DNA of 64,000 bases from G965276765 sp965276825 (GCA_965276825.1 OZ255630.1:2108001-2172000); one strand, 5' to 3'; shown: positions 32,943-41,521, counted from the first letter of the stretch. Numbers and translations are program-made. The notes: generated from the sequence alone by a model not told the origin.

Positions 32943-34736
32943 ATGGCCGAGCCCACCGCAGCCCCCTCGCCCCGCGCGCCGGGAACAGCGACGCGCCGTC
33001 GGCGGCTGCCGCGGGCCAGGTGGTGGGTGGCCGCGGTCGTCGTGGTGATCGGCGCCTGGGCCGCGGTCGTCGCCGTGCAGCTCGTCCGCGCCGACCACCA
33101 GCTGCGACTCGGGACGGCCACCGCCGAAGCGGTCCGCTCGGAGCTGAGCACCGCCGACCTGACCAGCTCCGTGGCGTCGACGAACCTCAGGGCGGCGGCC
33201 GACGAGTTCCGCGCCGCCCACGGTGAGGTCTCGGGCACCCTGTTCTCACCCCTCGGGGTCCTGCCGATCGTCGGCACCCAGGTGCACTCGGTCGCCGACC
33301 TCTCCTCGGCCGCCGCGACGGTCACCGGGGCGGGCGCCGGCGCGCTCGACACCGCCAGGGCCCTGTTTCTCGCCCCCCACCACACCCCGGTGCAGCGCAC
33401 CCGCGTCGCCGGCCGGATGGCCACCGCGCTGGCGTCGCTCGACTCCACGCTGTCCAAGGTCGACCTCGGACCGGTCAAGGGGCTGATCCTGACCTTGGCC
33501 GACAAGCGGGACACCTTCGCGGCCGACCTGGCCAAGGTCAGGGCCGTCGTCGCCAAGGCCGACGGCGCCAGCGCCGCGCTGGCCGCGCTGCTGCGAGGTC
33601 CGAGCACGGAGCTCGTGGCCGCCACCAACAACGCCGAGATGCGCGACGGCTCCGGCATGATCCTCCAGACCGGGAGCCTCTCCGTGCGCAACGGGCGCTT
33701 CACGGTCGGCGCCTTCCGCTCCGTCGGCGTGCTGGCCGACGCGGCCTCGACCATCCGGCCGCCCGCCGGCATCCAGCGGGTGTGGGGCTTCCTCCGCCCG
33801 GCCACGGACTTCCGGGCGCTCCTGCTGTCGCCGCAGGTCCCGGCCAACGACGCCCTGGCCGCCCAGATGTGGAAGGCCCGCACCGGCCAGGCGGTCGACG
33901 GGGTGGTCACCGTCGACGTGGCCGCCCTCGCCGATCTGCTCGACGTGACCGGTCCGGTCACGGTCGGGACCACGACCTACACCTCGGGCAGCGTGACCGC
34001 CGAGCTGCTGGTCGACCAGTATGCGGGGCTGACCGGAGGGGGCGCCAACGCGGCCCGCCGCGACCAGCTCGGCCGGCTGGCCGCCGCGGTCGTCGGACGC
34101 CTGCAGCAGGGCGGCTACTCCCTGAGTGCGATGGTCACCGCCCTCGACCAGGCCGTCAACGGTCGTCACCTCACCGTCTGGTCGGCCGATCCGACCGTCG
34201 AAGCCGAGTGGGCGGCGGCGGGGGCGTCCGGCCAGGTCGGCGGGGACAGCCTCCTGCTCGGCCTGCTCAACCTCGGGGGTGACAAGCTCGACCCGTACCA
34301 GAAGGTCACGGCGGCGCTGACCACGGCGCACGCCGGCGGGAAGACCGACGTCACCGTCTCGGTCCGCGACACCAACGCGACGCCGTCGTCGGTGACCGGC
34401 TACGCAGCGGGGGGCGGCCCCACCCTGGGACCCCCGCGCACCTACACCGGGGCCATCACCCTCTCGTTCCCGCTGACCGCGTCATCGGTCCGCACGACCG
34501 GCGGCCCGGTGCTCACCGGTGGCCGGGACGGCTCGTCCGACCAGCTGGCCGTCAAGGTGAGGATCGCTCCCGGCTCGTCGGCCACGGTGACCTTCCGCTT
34601 CGTGCTCCCCGACCGGGCGGGCAGCTTCGCCGTCCTGCCGTCGGCCCGGCTGCCGGCCACGACGTGGACGGTGAGCCGACCCGGATCGGTCTTCCCTGGC
34701 TTCACGGACGACACCACCCATCACGTGCCCTGGTGA
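32943..34736 (+). CDS. DUF4012 domain membrane-anchored protein
   Basis: A 597-residue protein with a basic N-terminus (RRRRLPRARWW), a membrane segment VAAVVVVIGAWAAVVAVQLV near 30-49 and a large extracytoplasmic part. The DUF4012 region includes NNAEMRDGSGMILQTGSLSV, GFLRPATDFRALLLSPQVPA and VDVAALADLLDVTGPVTVG. Such proteins occur in gram-positive envelope and polysaccharide loci, but the biochemical role is not known to me. ATG at 32943 is 11 bases after TACCGT (32926-32931). A GTG at 32916 is an alternative that would add nine residues. Confidence 0.85.
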   Translation: MAEPTAAPSPRAPGTATRRRRLPRARWWVAAVVVVIGAWAAVVAVQLVRADHQLRLGTATAEAVRSELSTADLTSSVASTNLRAAADEFRAAHGEVSGTLFSPLGVLPIVGTQVHSVADLSSAAATVTGAGAGALDTARALFLAPHHTPVQRTRVAGRMATALASLDSTLSKVDLGPVKGLILTLADKRDTFAADLAKVRAVVAKADGASAALAALLRGPSTELVAATNNAEMRDGSGMILQTGSLSVRNGRFTVGAFRSVGVLADAASTIRPPAGIQRVWGFLRPATDFRALLLSPQVPANDALAAQMWKARTGQAVDGVVTVDVAALADLLDVTGPVTVGTTTYTSGSVTAELLVDQYAGLTGGGANAARRDQLGRLAAAVVGRLQQGGYSLSAMVTALDQAVNGRHLTVWSADPTVEAEWAAAGASGQVGGDSLLLGLLNLGGDKLDPYQKVTAALTTAHAGGKTDVTVSVRDTNATPSSVTGYAAGGGPTLGPPRTYTGAITLSFPLTASSVRTTGGPVLTGGRDGSSDQLAVKVRIAPGSSATVTFRFVLPDRAGSFAVLPSARLPATTWTVSRPGSVFPGFTDDTTHHVPW

Positions 34737-34827
34737 ACGATGGCGGGAAGGGCGGGGCCGGTGGGTTTCGCGATTCGCGCCGCCACCGTGGGCCACGGCG
34801 CCTCATCAGGACGCTGGCCGCTCACGC

Positions 34828-34844
34828 CACCACGCAACGTGGTG
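34828..34844. promoter_or_regulatory. Perfect inverted repeat CACCACG-CAA-CGTGGTG
   Basis: A seven-base perfect inverted repeat with a three-base centre lies 45 bases upstream of the -35 of the LAFTG surface-protein gene, in a 235-base intergenic region (34737-34971) with lower GC than its surroundings. A second, CCGTGG-G-CCACGG, lies at 34787-34799. They may be operators, or part of the end of the DUF4012 transcript, though no T-run follows. Confidence 0.4.
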
Positions 34845-34889
34845 AAAATCACCGCAGATCCCGGTGGATCGCCCGCAAACCGGCCATGC

Positions 34890-34918
34890 TTGCCACCACA
34901 CTCCGCGTTCAGTACGCT
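34890..34918 (+). promoter_or_regulatory. Promoter of the LAFTG surface-protein gene
   Basis: -35 TTGCCA (34890-34895), a 17-base spacer and -10 TACGCT (34913-34918). This is the best housekeeping-type promoter I find apart from that of yceI. It would give a leader of about 47 bases before the ATG at 34972. Confidence 0.6.
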
Positions 34919-34971
34919 CGGACTCTCAGTGAACGGCAGTGCGCCGTCCTCGCGAAAGGGCAGAACCTCTG

Positions 34972-35385
34972 ATGAAGCGCATCGCCGCAAGCCTCGTCCT
35001 CGCCGCCGGCGTGCTTCTCGCGCCCGCCGCCGTCGCCAGTGCGCAGGTCCGGTCGGCCGGCACCTGCGGCGTCGCCGTCTCCGGTGACTCCACCGCCACC
35101 CCGGCGACCTGCACCACCGACGCCAACGGCCTCACCGGCAACACGGGGAGCTCCAGCGCCGGCCACTCGACGGGCACGGGCACACCGGCCAGCTCCGGCA
35201 CGCCGGCCGCCTCGGCGAACACCAACGCCAGCGCCGCCACCCCGCCGGCCCAGACCGCCGCCACCTCGGCGCTGGCCTTCACGGGGGCCGACGTGACCGG
35301 GACCGTCGTCGTCGGCCTGGCCCTCATCGGTGGCGGCCTCGTGGTGGTCCGGGTCACCCGCCGCCGGCGCCAGCCGGCCGCCTGA
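34972..35385 (+). CDS. Secreted surface protein with LAFTG sorting signal
   Basis: A 137-residue cell-wall protein. It has a signal peptide (MKRIAASLVLAAGVLLAPAA then VASAQ, cleavage near 24-25) and two Cys (32 and 47) that could form a disulfide. A Ser/Thr/Gly/Ala-rich low-complexity stalk follows (about 50-98). The sorting signal is LAFTG at 101-105, then a hydrophobic segment and RRRR tail. LAxTG is the signal of class E sortases of high-GC actinobacteria. No sortase gene is in the window. Start chosen from AAAGGG 9-14 bases before the ATG and from the signal peptide. Function unknown; possibly an abundant small wall protein. Confidence 0.85.
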   Translation: MKRIAASLVLAAGVLLAPAAVASAQVRSAGTCGVAVSGDSTATPATCTTDANGLTGNTGSSSAGHSTGTGTPASSGTPAASANTNASAATPPAQTAATSALAFTGADVTGTVVVGLALIGGGLVVVRVTRRRRQPAA

Positions 35386-35442
35386 CCGACCACTGGCCTG
35401 ATCACCCCGCCGGCCAGGCGCCGGCGACCTGCGCACCTTCCG

Positions 35443-35470
35443 ACACCGGGTCGTTCCGACGGCCCGGTGT
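35443..35470. promoter_or_regulatory. Candidate operator of the rpiR gene
   Basis: ACACCGGG (35443-35450) and CCCGGTGT (35463-35470) form a perfect eight-base inverted repeat with 12 bases between. It ends 20 bases before the TAGGCT -10-like hexamer (35491-35496) and so covers the -35 position. Autoregulation by the RpiR protein is a reasonable guess. Confidence 0.45.
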
Positions 35471-35505
35471 GGCGCGTCGCGGCCCGGATCTAGGCTCCCG
35501 CATCC

Positions 35506-36432
35506 ATGGGCATCACGGACCGGATCGCGACCCACGCCGACCGGCTCACCGCGACGGAGCGGCGGATCGCGCAGATCCTCTCGAGCGAGCCGCAGACCGC
35601 CGCCTTCGGCACGGTCGCCCTCGTCGCCAAGCGGGCGGGCACCAGCGGTCCTTCCGTGGTGAGGCTGGCCGTGAAGCTCGGGTACGCCGGGTTCGTGGAC
35701 CTGCAGGCTGACGTCCAGCGCGAGGTCGCCCGCCACCTGGGACCCGCCCGTGAGCGCATCCGCCAGCAGCCCCCGGTCGACCTGCTGACCCAGGTGGCCG
35801 ACACCGAGACCCGCAACGTGACCCGCACCCTGGGCGCCATCTCGCCCGAGGTCCTCGACCGCACCGTCGGCCGCCTGGCCGACACCGACGCCGCGGTGTG
35901 GGTGCTGCCGGGCGACACCACCGCGCCGATCGGGTCCACCCTGGCGGTGCCCCTCAGCCAGCTGCGCGACCGGGTGACGCTGCTCGGGGGCTCCCAGATC
36001 ACCGCGGCGCGCATGCTCGGAGGCCTCCGGTCCGGCGACACCCTGGTGGTGATCGACGTGCGCCGCTACGAGCGGTGGCTGGTGGAGCTGGCCAGGTGGG
36101 CCGCCGGCGAAGGGGCGTGCCTGGTGGCGGTGACCGACACGCCGCTCTCGCCGCTCGCGGTCAACGCCTCCGAGGCGTTCTATGTGGCCGCCGACGGGGT
36201 GGGGCCGTTCGACTCGATGACCGGCGGGGTCGCCCTCGCCGGCGCGCTGGTGGCCGGCGTCGCCGCCCGGCTGCGCTCCAGCGCCGTCGACCGCCTCGAC
36301 CGGATCGAGTCGGCGTGGACCGCCACCCACGGGATGGCGGTCGACCACGGCAACCCGCTCGGCTCCCCGGCCCCTGCGGTCCGCCTCGGTCGCCAGGAGC
36401 GACCGGGCGACCCGGACGCCGTGGCGGGCTGA
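35506..36432 (+). CDS. MurR/RpiR family transcriptional regulator
   Basis: A 308-residue regulator. The N-terminal HTH_6 domain (about 1-75) has RLTATERRIAQILSSEPQTA and KRAGTSGPSVVRLAVKLGYA. The C-terminal SIS sugar-phosphate-binding domain (about 110-270) has VLPGDTTAPIGSTLAVPLSQ, GDTLVVIDVRRYERWLVELA and LVAVTDTPLSPLAVNASEAF. Family members sense phosphosugars such as MurNAc-6-P or ribose phosphates. The ligand is unknown; murA and rpiB are a few kilobases upstream, but no link is shown. ATG nine bases after TAGGCT, so nearly leaderless. Confidence 0.9.
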   Translation: MGITDRIATHADRLTATERRIAQILSSEPQTAAFGTVALVAKRAGTSGPSVVRLAVKLGYAGFVDLQADVQREVARHLGPARERIRQQPPVDLLTQVADTETRNVTRTLGAISPEVLDRTVGRLADTDAAVWVLPGDTTAPIGSTLAVPLSQLRDRVTLLGGSQITAARMLGGLRSGDTLVVIDVRRYERWLVELARWAAGEGACLVAVTDTPLSPLAVNASEAFYVAADGVGPFDSMTGGVALAGALVAGVAARLRSSAVDRLDRIESAWTATHGMAVDHGNPLGSPAPAVRLGRQERPGDPDAVAG

Positions 36433-36454
36433 GGAACCCGGGCCGTCCCGCCCC

Positions 36455-39400
36455 TCAGGGGAGGCTGCGGACCACGAGCAACGCCACCGCCACCGTCTCG
36501 GTCGGGCGGCCACCTGCGGACGAGACCAGGTTGGTGGCTCGGGCCAGGCTCTCCCGGCGGGTCGCGACCCAGGCGGCCACCGCGGCCTCCGGCGCGTCCC
36601 CGCTGCCGGCCAGAGCCTCGGCGGCGGCCCGCGCCCCCCAGGTGGCCATGTCGTCGAGGATCGCCCGGGCCGCCCAGGAGGTCCACCGGCCTCCGACCAC
36701 GTGGAGGGCGGCGGCGAGAGGGCCGAGCCCGGTGGAGGTGTCGACGGCGCGCACGGCGCGCAGCACCTGCGCGGGGTCGCGGCCCGACCGGGTGGCGATC
36801 GACGCCAGGTCGGGGACCACGGCCAGCGGCGCCATGACGGCCAGGCGCTCGGGCAGGTCACCCGGCAGGTCCGTCGTCGTCGCCGACGTGCCGGGGCGGA
36901 GCGCGGCACCGGCGCGCAGCTCGTCGACCAGGCGCCGGTCGGCCGCGATGCGCTCGACGGGGCGGTCGACGGTCACCAGGTACCTGCGGGCGAGGGCACC
37001 GACGGCCTCCCTGACCAGGCCGTGGGCGCCTGCTTCGGCGTCGGCGTCGAGGCCCTCCCTGCCGGCCCCTTCGATCTCGTCCCACAGCCCACCGGCCCCG
37101 AGGACCTGCCGGGCGGCCCAGAACGCCGCAGCCACGTCCGCGAGGGGTCGACCGAGCTCGGCGGCGCTCTCGTGGGCCCACGCGATCCCCATCCGGTCGA
37201 CGATCTCCCCGGCCACGTCGGTGCCGACCAGCTCCCGGTAGAGCCGGTGGCGCGGCACCAGGTCACCGAAGCGCTCACGGATCACCGGAGCGAAGTACGG
37301 GATGACCGAGTCGGCGAACGCTGGGGACCCGGCCACGTCCGCGGCGGCGATCGCCCCGGCCAGCTCCGACTTGGCCACGGCCAGCAGCACGGCCAGCTCG
37401 GGGCGGATCAGCCCGGCGCCCGCGTTGCGTCGGCGCTGCCACTCCTCGGCGTCGGGGAGGCGCTCGCCGGTGCGGTCGACCCGACCCTTGCGCTCGAGGT
37501 CGTCGAGCAGCGCCTCGTGGGCGTCGAGGTCGGCGGCGCTGGCGGGCACCGCCCGGTTGAGGGCGTCCACGGCATGGTCGACCTGGCGCAGGACGTCGTC
37601 GGCCACGTGGCCCTCGACGGCGGCGAGCACGGCGTCGCGCTCGCCCTCCCCCAGCCGGCCCTGCTCGATGGCCAGGCCGAGGAGGATCTTGAAGTTGACC
37701 TCGCGGTCGGAGGTCGCCACGCCCGCGGCGTTGTCGATGAAGTCGGTGTTGATCCGGCCGCCCCTCCGCGAGTAGCGGATCCGCGCCCGCTGCGTGATCC
37801 CGAGGTTGCCCCCCTCGGCCACCACCCGGGCCCGGAGGCGGTCGGCGGTGATGCGCACCTCGTCGTTGGCCGGGTCGCCGACATCGGCGTCGGACTCGTC
37901 GGGCGACCGGACGTAGGTGCCGATGCCGCCGAACCAGACCAGGTCGACCGGGGCGGAGAGGACCGCGCTGACCAGCTCCGGTGGGGTCAGCTCCTCGGCG
38001 GTGATCCCGAGCGCCCGGCGCGCTGCGGGGTGCAGGGAGATGGACTTGGCCGCTCGGGACCACACCCCGCCGCCGTCGGAGAGGCAGGTGCGGTCGTAGT
38101 CGTCCCAGCTCGACCGGGCCAGGCCGGCCAGCCTGGCCCGCTCGTCGAAGGACCTGCCCGGATCGGGATCCGGGTCGATGAACACGTGGCGGTGGTCGAA
38201 GGCGGCGACGAGGCGGAGGGACCGGCTGCGCAGCATGCCGTTGCCGAACACGTCACCGGACATGTCGCCGATCCCGACGGCGCTCACCGGCTCGCGGTCG
38301 ACGTCGATGCCGAGTTGGCGGAAGTGGCGCTCGACCGCCACCCAGGCACCGCGTGCCGTGATGCCCATGGCCTTGTGGTCGTAGCCGTGGGACCCTCCGG
38401 AGGCGAACGCGTCGCCCAGCCAGAAGCCGCGCTCGAGGGCCACCGAGTTGGCCAGGTCGGAGAAGGTGGCCGTGCCGCGGTCGGCGGCCACCACGAGGTA
38501 GGGGTCCTCGCCGTCGTGGGCGACGACGCGTGCGGGGGTGACGACCCTGCCGTCCACCAGGTTGTCGGTGACGTCGAGCAGCGACGAGACGAAGGACCGG
38601 TAGCAGTTGCGCACCGCCTCGGGGGTCGGCGCGTCCCACCGGCACACGAAGCCGCCCTTCGCGCCGGTGGGCACGATGACCGCGTTCTTCTTGACCTGGG
38701 CGTCGGCCAGGTCGAGCACCTCGGTGCGGAAGTCGGCCGGACGGTCGCTCCAGCGCAGACCGCCCCTCGCCACCCGCCCGAAGCGGAGGTGGATCCCCTC
38801 GACGGCGGTGCCGTGCACCCACGTCTCGAACATCGGGCGCGGCACGGGCAGGTCGGGCACCCTCGCGCTCTCGAGCTTGAGGACGAGGGGTGCGTCGGCG
38901 CGATCGTCGCCGGTGAGGAAGTAGGACGTGCGCGTCGTGGCCTCGATGAGGGCGAGGAGCCCCCGCAGCGTTCGGTCCACCTCGAGGCTCTCGACCTGGT
39001 CGAGGGCCTCCCGGAGCGCCTCCCTGGCGGCCCGCTCCGCAACGGCGCGTCGCTCGGGACCGAGGTCGGGGTCGAAGCGTGCTTCGAAGAGGGCGACGAG
39101 GCGGGAGGCGACGTGCGGCCTGGCCAGCAACGGGGCGTCGAGGGCGGCATCGCTCAGCGAGGACCCGGCCTGGCGGCGGTACCTGCGGTAGGCCCGGATC
39201 AGCGCGGCCTGCCGCCAGGTCAGGCCGGCGTCGACGACCAGCCGGTTGAGGGCGTCGGTGTCGGCCCGGCCCGCGGTCACGGCTTCGAGCGCGGCGACGA
39301 GGCGGGAGGGGTCGACCGACGTGCCGGCGGTCGCCTCGGGTCGCAGGCCGAAGTCGTCGATGTGCACCGCAGGACGGCCGGCGTCGGGGGCGACGACGGC

Positions 39401-39769
39401 CGCGCTGACCTCGGTGGCGGCCAGGCCGAAGCTGGCCAGGACCGGCAGCCACGACGACAGCTCGACCGACGTCCAGCCGTGGCGGCGGAGGCGGAGCAGC
39501 CCCGGCCGCTTCGGATCGGCGCGGACGGTGAGGCGGTGCGCCCCCCCGAAGCCGGTGGTCGGCCGGTCGGGGTCGGCACCCTCGCCGGGAGGAGGCCCGG
39601 ACCGCTCCAGGCTGGAGATCTGCTCGATGTCCTCGACGGCCTGGGCGGCCCCGACCCGCTCCCGGTAGCCGGCGGGTACCCGTGCCGTGAAGCGCAGCGC
39701 CTCCTCCCTGCGATCGCGACCTGCGGCCTCGAGCACGGCCTCGGCCCACGCCGATACGGCCGCGGTCAT
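36455..39769 (-). CDS. gdh: NAD-specific glutamate dehydrogenase, large type without N-terminal ACT region
   Basis: A 1104-residue member of the GDH-180-like family that deaminates glutamate with NAD. The helical module begins AEAVLEAAGRDRREEALRFT. The catalytic core has GGLRWSDRPADFRTEVLDL, KKNAVIVPTGAKGGFVCRWD, VAADRGTATFSDLANSVALE, VSAVGIGDMSGDVFGNGML and VVAEGGNLGITQRARIRYSR. A long C-terminal domain follows. Actinobacterial relatives are usually about 1600 residues; the 450-500 N-terminal residues that hold the ACT-like regulatory domains are missing. No remnant is seen upstream. ATG at 39769 chosen because similarity starts there; upstream in-frame residues look non-coding. Confidence 0.92.
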   Translation of the reverse strand: MTAAVSAWAEAVLEAAGRDRREEALRFTARVPAGYRERVGAAQAVEDIEQISSLERSGPPPGEGADPDRPTTGFGGAHRLTVRADPKRPGLLRLRRHGWTSVELSSWLPVLASFGLAATEVSAAVVAPDAGRPAVHIDDFGLRPEATAGTSVDPSRLVAALEAVTAGRADTDALNRLVVDAGLTWRQAALIRAYRRYRRQAGSSLSDAALDAPLLARPHVASRLVALFEARFDPDLGPERRAVAERAAREALREALDQVESLEVDRTLRGLLALIEATTRTSYFLTGDDRADAPLVLKLESARVPDLPVPRPMFETWVHGTAVEGIHLRFGRVARGGLRWSDRPADFRTEVLDLADAQVKKNAVIVPTGAKGGFVCRWDAPTPEAVRNCYRSFVSSLLDVTDNLVDGRVVTPARVVAHDGEDPYLVVAADRGTATFSDLANSVALERGFWLGDAFASGGSHGYDHKAMGITARGAWVAVERHFRQLGIDVDREPVSAVGIGDMSGDVFGNGMLRSRSLRLVAAFDHRHVFIDPDPDPGRSFDERARLAGLARSSWDDYDRTCLSDGGGVWSRAAKSISLHPAARRALGITAEELTPPELVSAVLSAPVDLVWFGGIGTYVRSPDESDADVGDPANDEVRITADRLRARVVAEGGNLGITQRARIRYSRRGGRINTDFIDNAAGVATSDREVNFKILLGLAIEQGRLGEGERDAVLAAVEGHVADDVLRQVDHAVDALNRAVPASAADLDAHEALLDDLERKGRVDRTGERLPDAEEWQRRRNAGAGLIRPELAVLLAVAKSELAGAIAAADVAGSPAFADSVIPYFAPVIRERFGDLVPRHRLYRELVGTDVAGEIVDRMGIAWAHESAAELGRPLADVAAAFWAARQVLGAGGLWDEIEGAGREGLDADAEAGAHGLVREAVGALARRYLVTVDRPVERIAADRRLVDELRAGAALRPGTSATTTDLPGDLPERLAVMAPLAVVPDLASIATRSGRDPAQVLRAVRAVDTSTGLGPLAAALHVVGGRWTSWAARAILDDMATWGARAAAEALAGSGDAPEAAVAAWVATRRESLARATNLVSSAGGRPTETVAVALLVVRSLP

Positions 39770-39858
39770 CGTCCCGACTGGATGGTGGACAGCACGCCAA
39801 GGAGCTTCGCGCAGGCGATGTCCGGCTCGCTCACGCCGCCGCTCGCCCGCCACGGTCG

Positions 39859-40458
39859 TCAGCCGGGGACCTGCAGGCCGCCGCCCGGCGCACCGCCACC
39901 GGGAGGGAGGCGCTCCCGCCGCTTCTCCCCCGAGCCCACCGCCGGCCGCTCCCGACGGGCACCGACGTCGCGCCCCGCCACCCAGGCCACGTCGAAGCCG
40001 TCACCGACGATGCGCACGGCCCGGGTCCTGCCGGTGAGACCGGACCGGGCGAAGCGGTGCATCCCGGCGGCCGCGTCCGCGGCGCGCAGCCCGCTGCCCT
40101 GGGTCACGAGCACGGTGACGCCCGCCTGGTCGACGCCCCGCCTGAGCGCGTTGCAGACCGACCGCTCGTTGGCCGGCCTGGCGTCGCGTCGCTGCTCCCT
40201 CGGTTGCAGGCACTTGACCTCGACGGGCATCCCGCACACCTCGAAGTCGGCGACCGGGCCCGCCCCCCGCCGCTCGGGCAGCGCGACGACGTCGTGGCCC
40301 TCGCCGACGAGCAGCTCGGCGACCGCGAGCTCCTCGTGGCGGACCCGCCGGGCGGCCTCGTCGAAGCGGCCGGGGCCGGCGCGGTGCTCCTGGCCGCACG
40401 CGGGGACAGGCGCCCGCGCCGACCAACCGGTGTGGTCGACGGGACCGGCCACGGTCAC
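39859..40458 (-). CDS. CdiA C-terminal-type nuclease-like protein (putative toxin)
   Basis: A 199-residue protein. The core (about 32-150) resembles the tRNase-like C-terminal domains of CdiA and related polymorphic toxins. It has FDEAARRVRHEELAVAELLV, GHDVVALPERRGAGPVADFE, then MPVEVKCLQP, ERSVCNALRRGVDQAGVTVL and RAVRIVGDGFDVAW. Candidate catalytic residues are Asp71, Glu80 and Lys82 (D-x8-E-V-K). No secretion or carrier domain is attached. The last 35 residues are basic and Gly/Pro-rich. The GTG start overlaps the acidic partner gene by four bases. A toxin role is inference; a housekeeping RNA-binding or nuclease role is possible. Confidence 0.65.
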   Translation of the reverse strand: MTVAGPVDHTGWSARAPVPACGQEHRAGPGRFDEAARRVRHEELAVAELLVGEGHDVVALPERRGAGPVADFEVCGMPVEVKCLQPREQRRDARPANERSVCNALRRGVDQAGVTVLVTQGSGLRAADAAAGMHRFARSGLTGRTRAVRIVGDGFDVAWVAGRDVGARRERPAVGSGEKRRERLPPGGGAPGGGLQVPG

Positions 40459-40835
40459 CTCCCCCCTCCCGTCACCGCGTCGGTGTCGGGAGGTCCGGAG
40501 CCGTCCCGGTACTGCAGGTCGAGGACGAGCAGCACGGCCAGGTCGTCGAGGTCGGCCGCCACATCGCGCAGGAGCGCCACCTCCGGGCTCGATCCGAGAT
40601 GGCCGGCTGCGTTGGTGTGGACGGCCAGGTCGTAGGGGTACCTCGACAGCGGCAGGTCCCCGTCGTCGAGGAACCCGTGGCGGTCGAGCAGCGCGGTGGT
40701 GCCACGATGGTGGAGCTCCCACCCGCCCCCCTCGTCGCGTGGGACCAGGGTGAAGGGGGTGCGGGCGTCGAGCAGCGCAGCGAGGTCGTCGAGCGGACCT
40801 CCGAACGCGATGAACAGGTCGATGCAACGGGACAT
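40455..40835 (-). CDS. Acidic partner protein (candidate antitoxin/immunity protein)
   Basis: A 126-residue protein of unknown family. It begins MSRCIDLFIAFGGPLDDLAA and contains LVPRDEGGGWELHHRG, GDLPLSRYPYDLAVHTNA and DLDDLAVLLVLDLQYRD. It is markedly acidic (about 18 Asp, few Lys), soluble and compact, as immunity proteins often are. ATG with a GAGGAGG ribosome-binding site. It is read first and overlaps the nuclease-like gene by four bases, the order seen in many antitoxin-toxin pairs. The 154 bases before it (40836-40989) hold no gene I can support. Confidence 0.65.
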   Translation of the reverse strand: MSRCIDLFIAFGGPLDDLAALLDARTPFTLVPRDEGGGWELHHRGTTALLDRHGFLDDGDLPLSRYPYDLAVHTNAAGHLGSSPEVALLRDVAADLDDLAVLLVLDLQYRDGSGPPDTDAVTGGGR

Positions 40836-40989
40836 GCTGCCTCCTCGGCGGATCGGTGTCAGCGGCCGAGAGGGGCGCCGGCGATGGACGCCGGTCGACT
40901 CCGCACTCGACGAGGAGGGATGCGCGGGCGCACCGATTCACCAGAGGCAGGTGCAGTCTGCCCGCCCCGCCGTCGCCAGGCAAGGGCTC

Positions 40990-41391
40990 TCAGGCGGCCA
41001 GGACCTCGAACCAGATGGTCTTGCCCGACCCGGGATGGGACTCGACGCCCCACGCGGCGGCCATCTCGGCGACGATCATGAGGCCCCGGCCGCTGTGGGC
41101 GTCCGAGGGGATGGCGCCCAACGCCGGCAGGCGGGGGTTGGCGTCGGAGACCTCCACCCGCACGCGGTCGTCGTCGAGGCAGACCATCACCGAGAAGTCG
41201 CTCCTGGCATGGAGCACGGCGTTGGTCGCCAGCTCGCTGACGAGCAGCGGGACGTCGGCCGGCTCGACACCCCAGGCCCGCAGCGAGGAGGAGACGAACC
41301 GCCTGGCCGCCCCGACCTGGTCGTTGTCCGGTTCGAAGCGCCGGGTCAGACGGGTCAAGTGGATCGAACCGGCCTCATCGGCGTCGACCAA
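40990..41391 (-). CDS. RsbW-type ATP-binding regulator (anti-sigma factor kinase-like)
   Basis: A 133-residue GHKL-fold ATPase of the HATPase_c_2 group. Seen are the N-box LLVSELATNAVLHAR, the G1 box VRVEVSDANPRLP, and the G2 box HSGRGLMIVAEMAAAWGVES ending GKTIWFEV. Such proteins bind sigma factors or phosphorylate STAS antagonists. No sigma factor or STAS gene is nearby, so the partner is unknown. A TTG at 41391 follows CGGAGG by nine bases and avoids overlap with the divergent gene. ATG codons at 41523 and 41541 would extend the protein into that gene's start and are less likely. Confidence 0.8.
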   Translation of the reverse strand: MVDADEAGSIHLTRLTRRFEPDNDQVGAARRFVSSSLRAWGVEPADVPLLVSELATNAVLHARSDFSVMVCLDDDRVRVEVSDANPRLPALGAIPSDAHSGRGLMIVAEMAAAWGVESHPGSGKTIWFEVLAA

Positions 41392-41521
41392 TACCCAGGT
41401 CCTCCGGGTCCCAACCGCCGCCCGCCAGGTTCCGGGCCGGGACGGCGACCGGTCGCCATCGACGACGCCCCGGGATCCAGGACCGTGGAAGAGCCTGGGC
41501 GCCGATGGTGTTGGACCAGCC

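Noticed and set aside
36701..40753. A 1350-codon open frame on the plus strand opposite the glutamate dehydrogenase gene
   Set aside because: It is a GC-rich mirror frame of gdh and its neighbours: low-complexity Gly/Arg/Val/Asp composition, no family motif. The minus-strand protein is clearly conserved.
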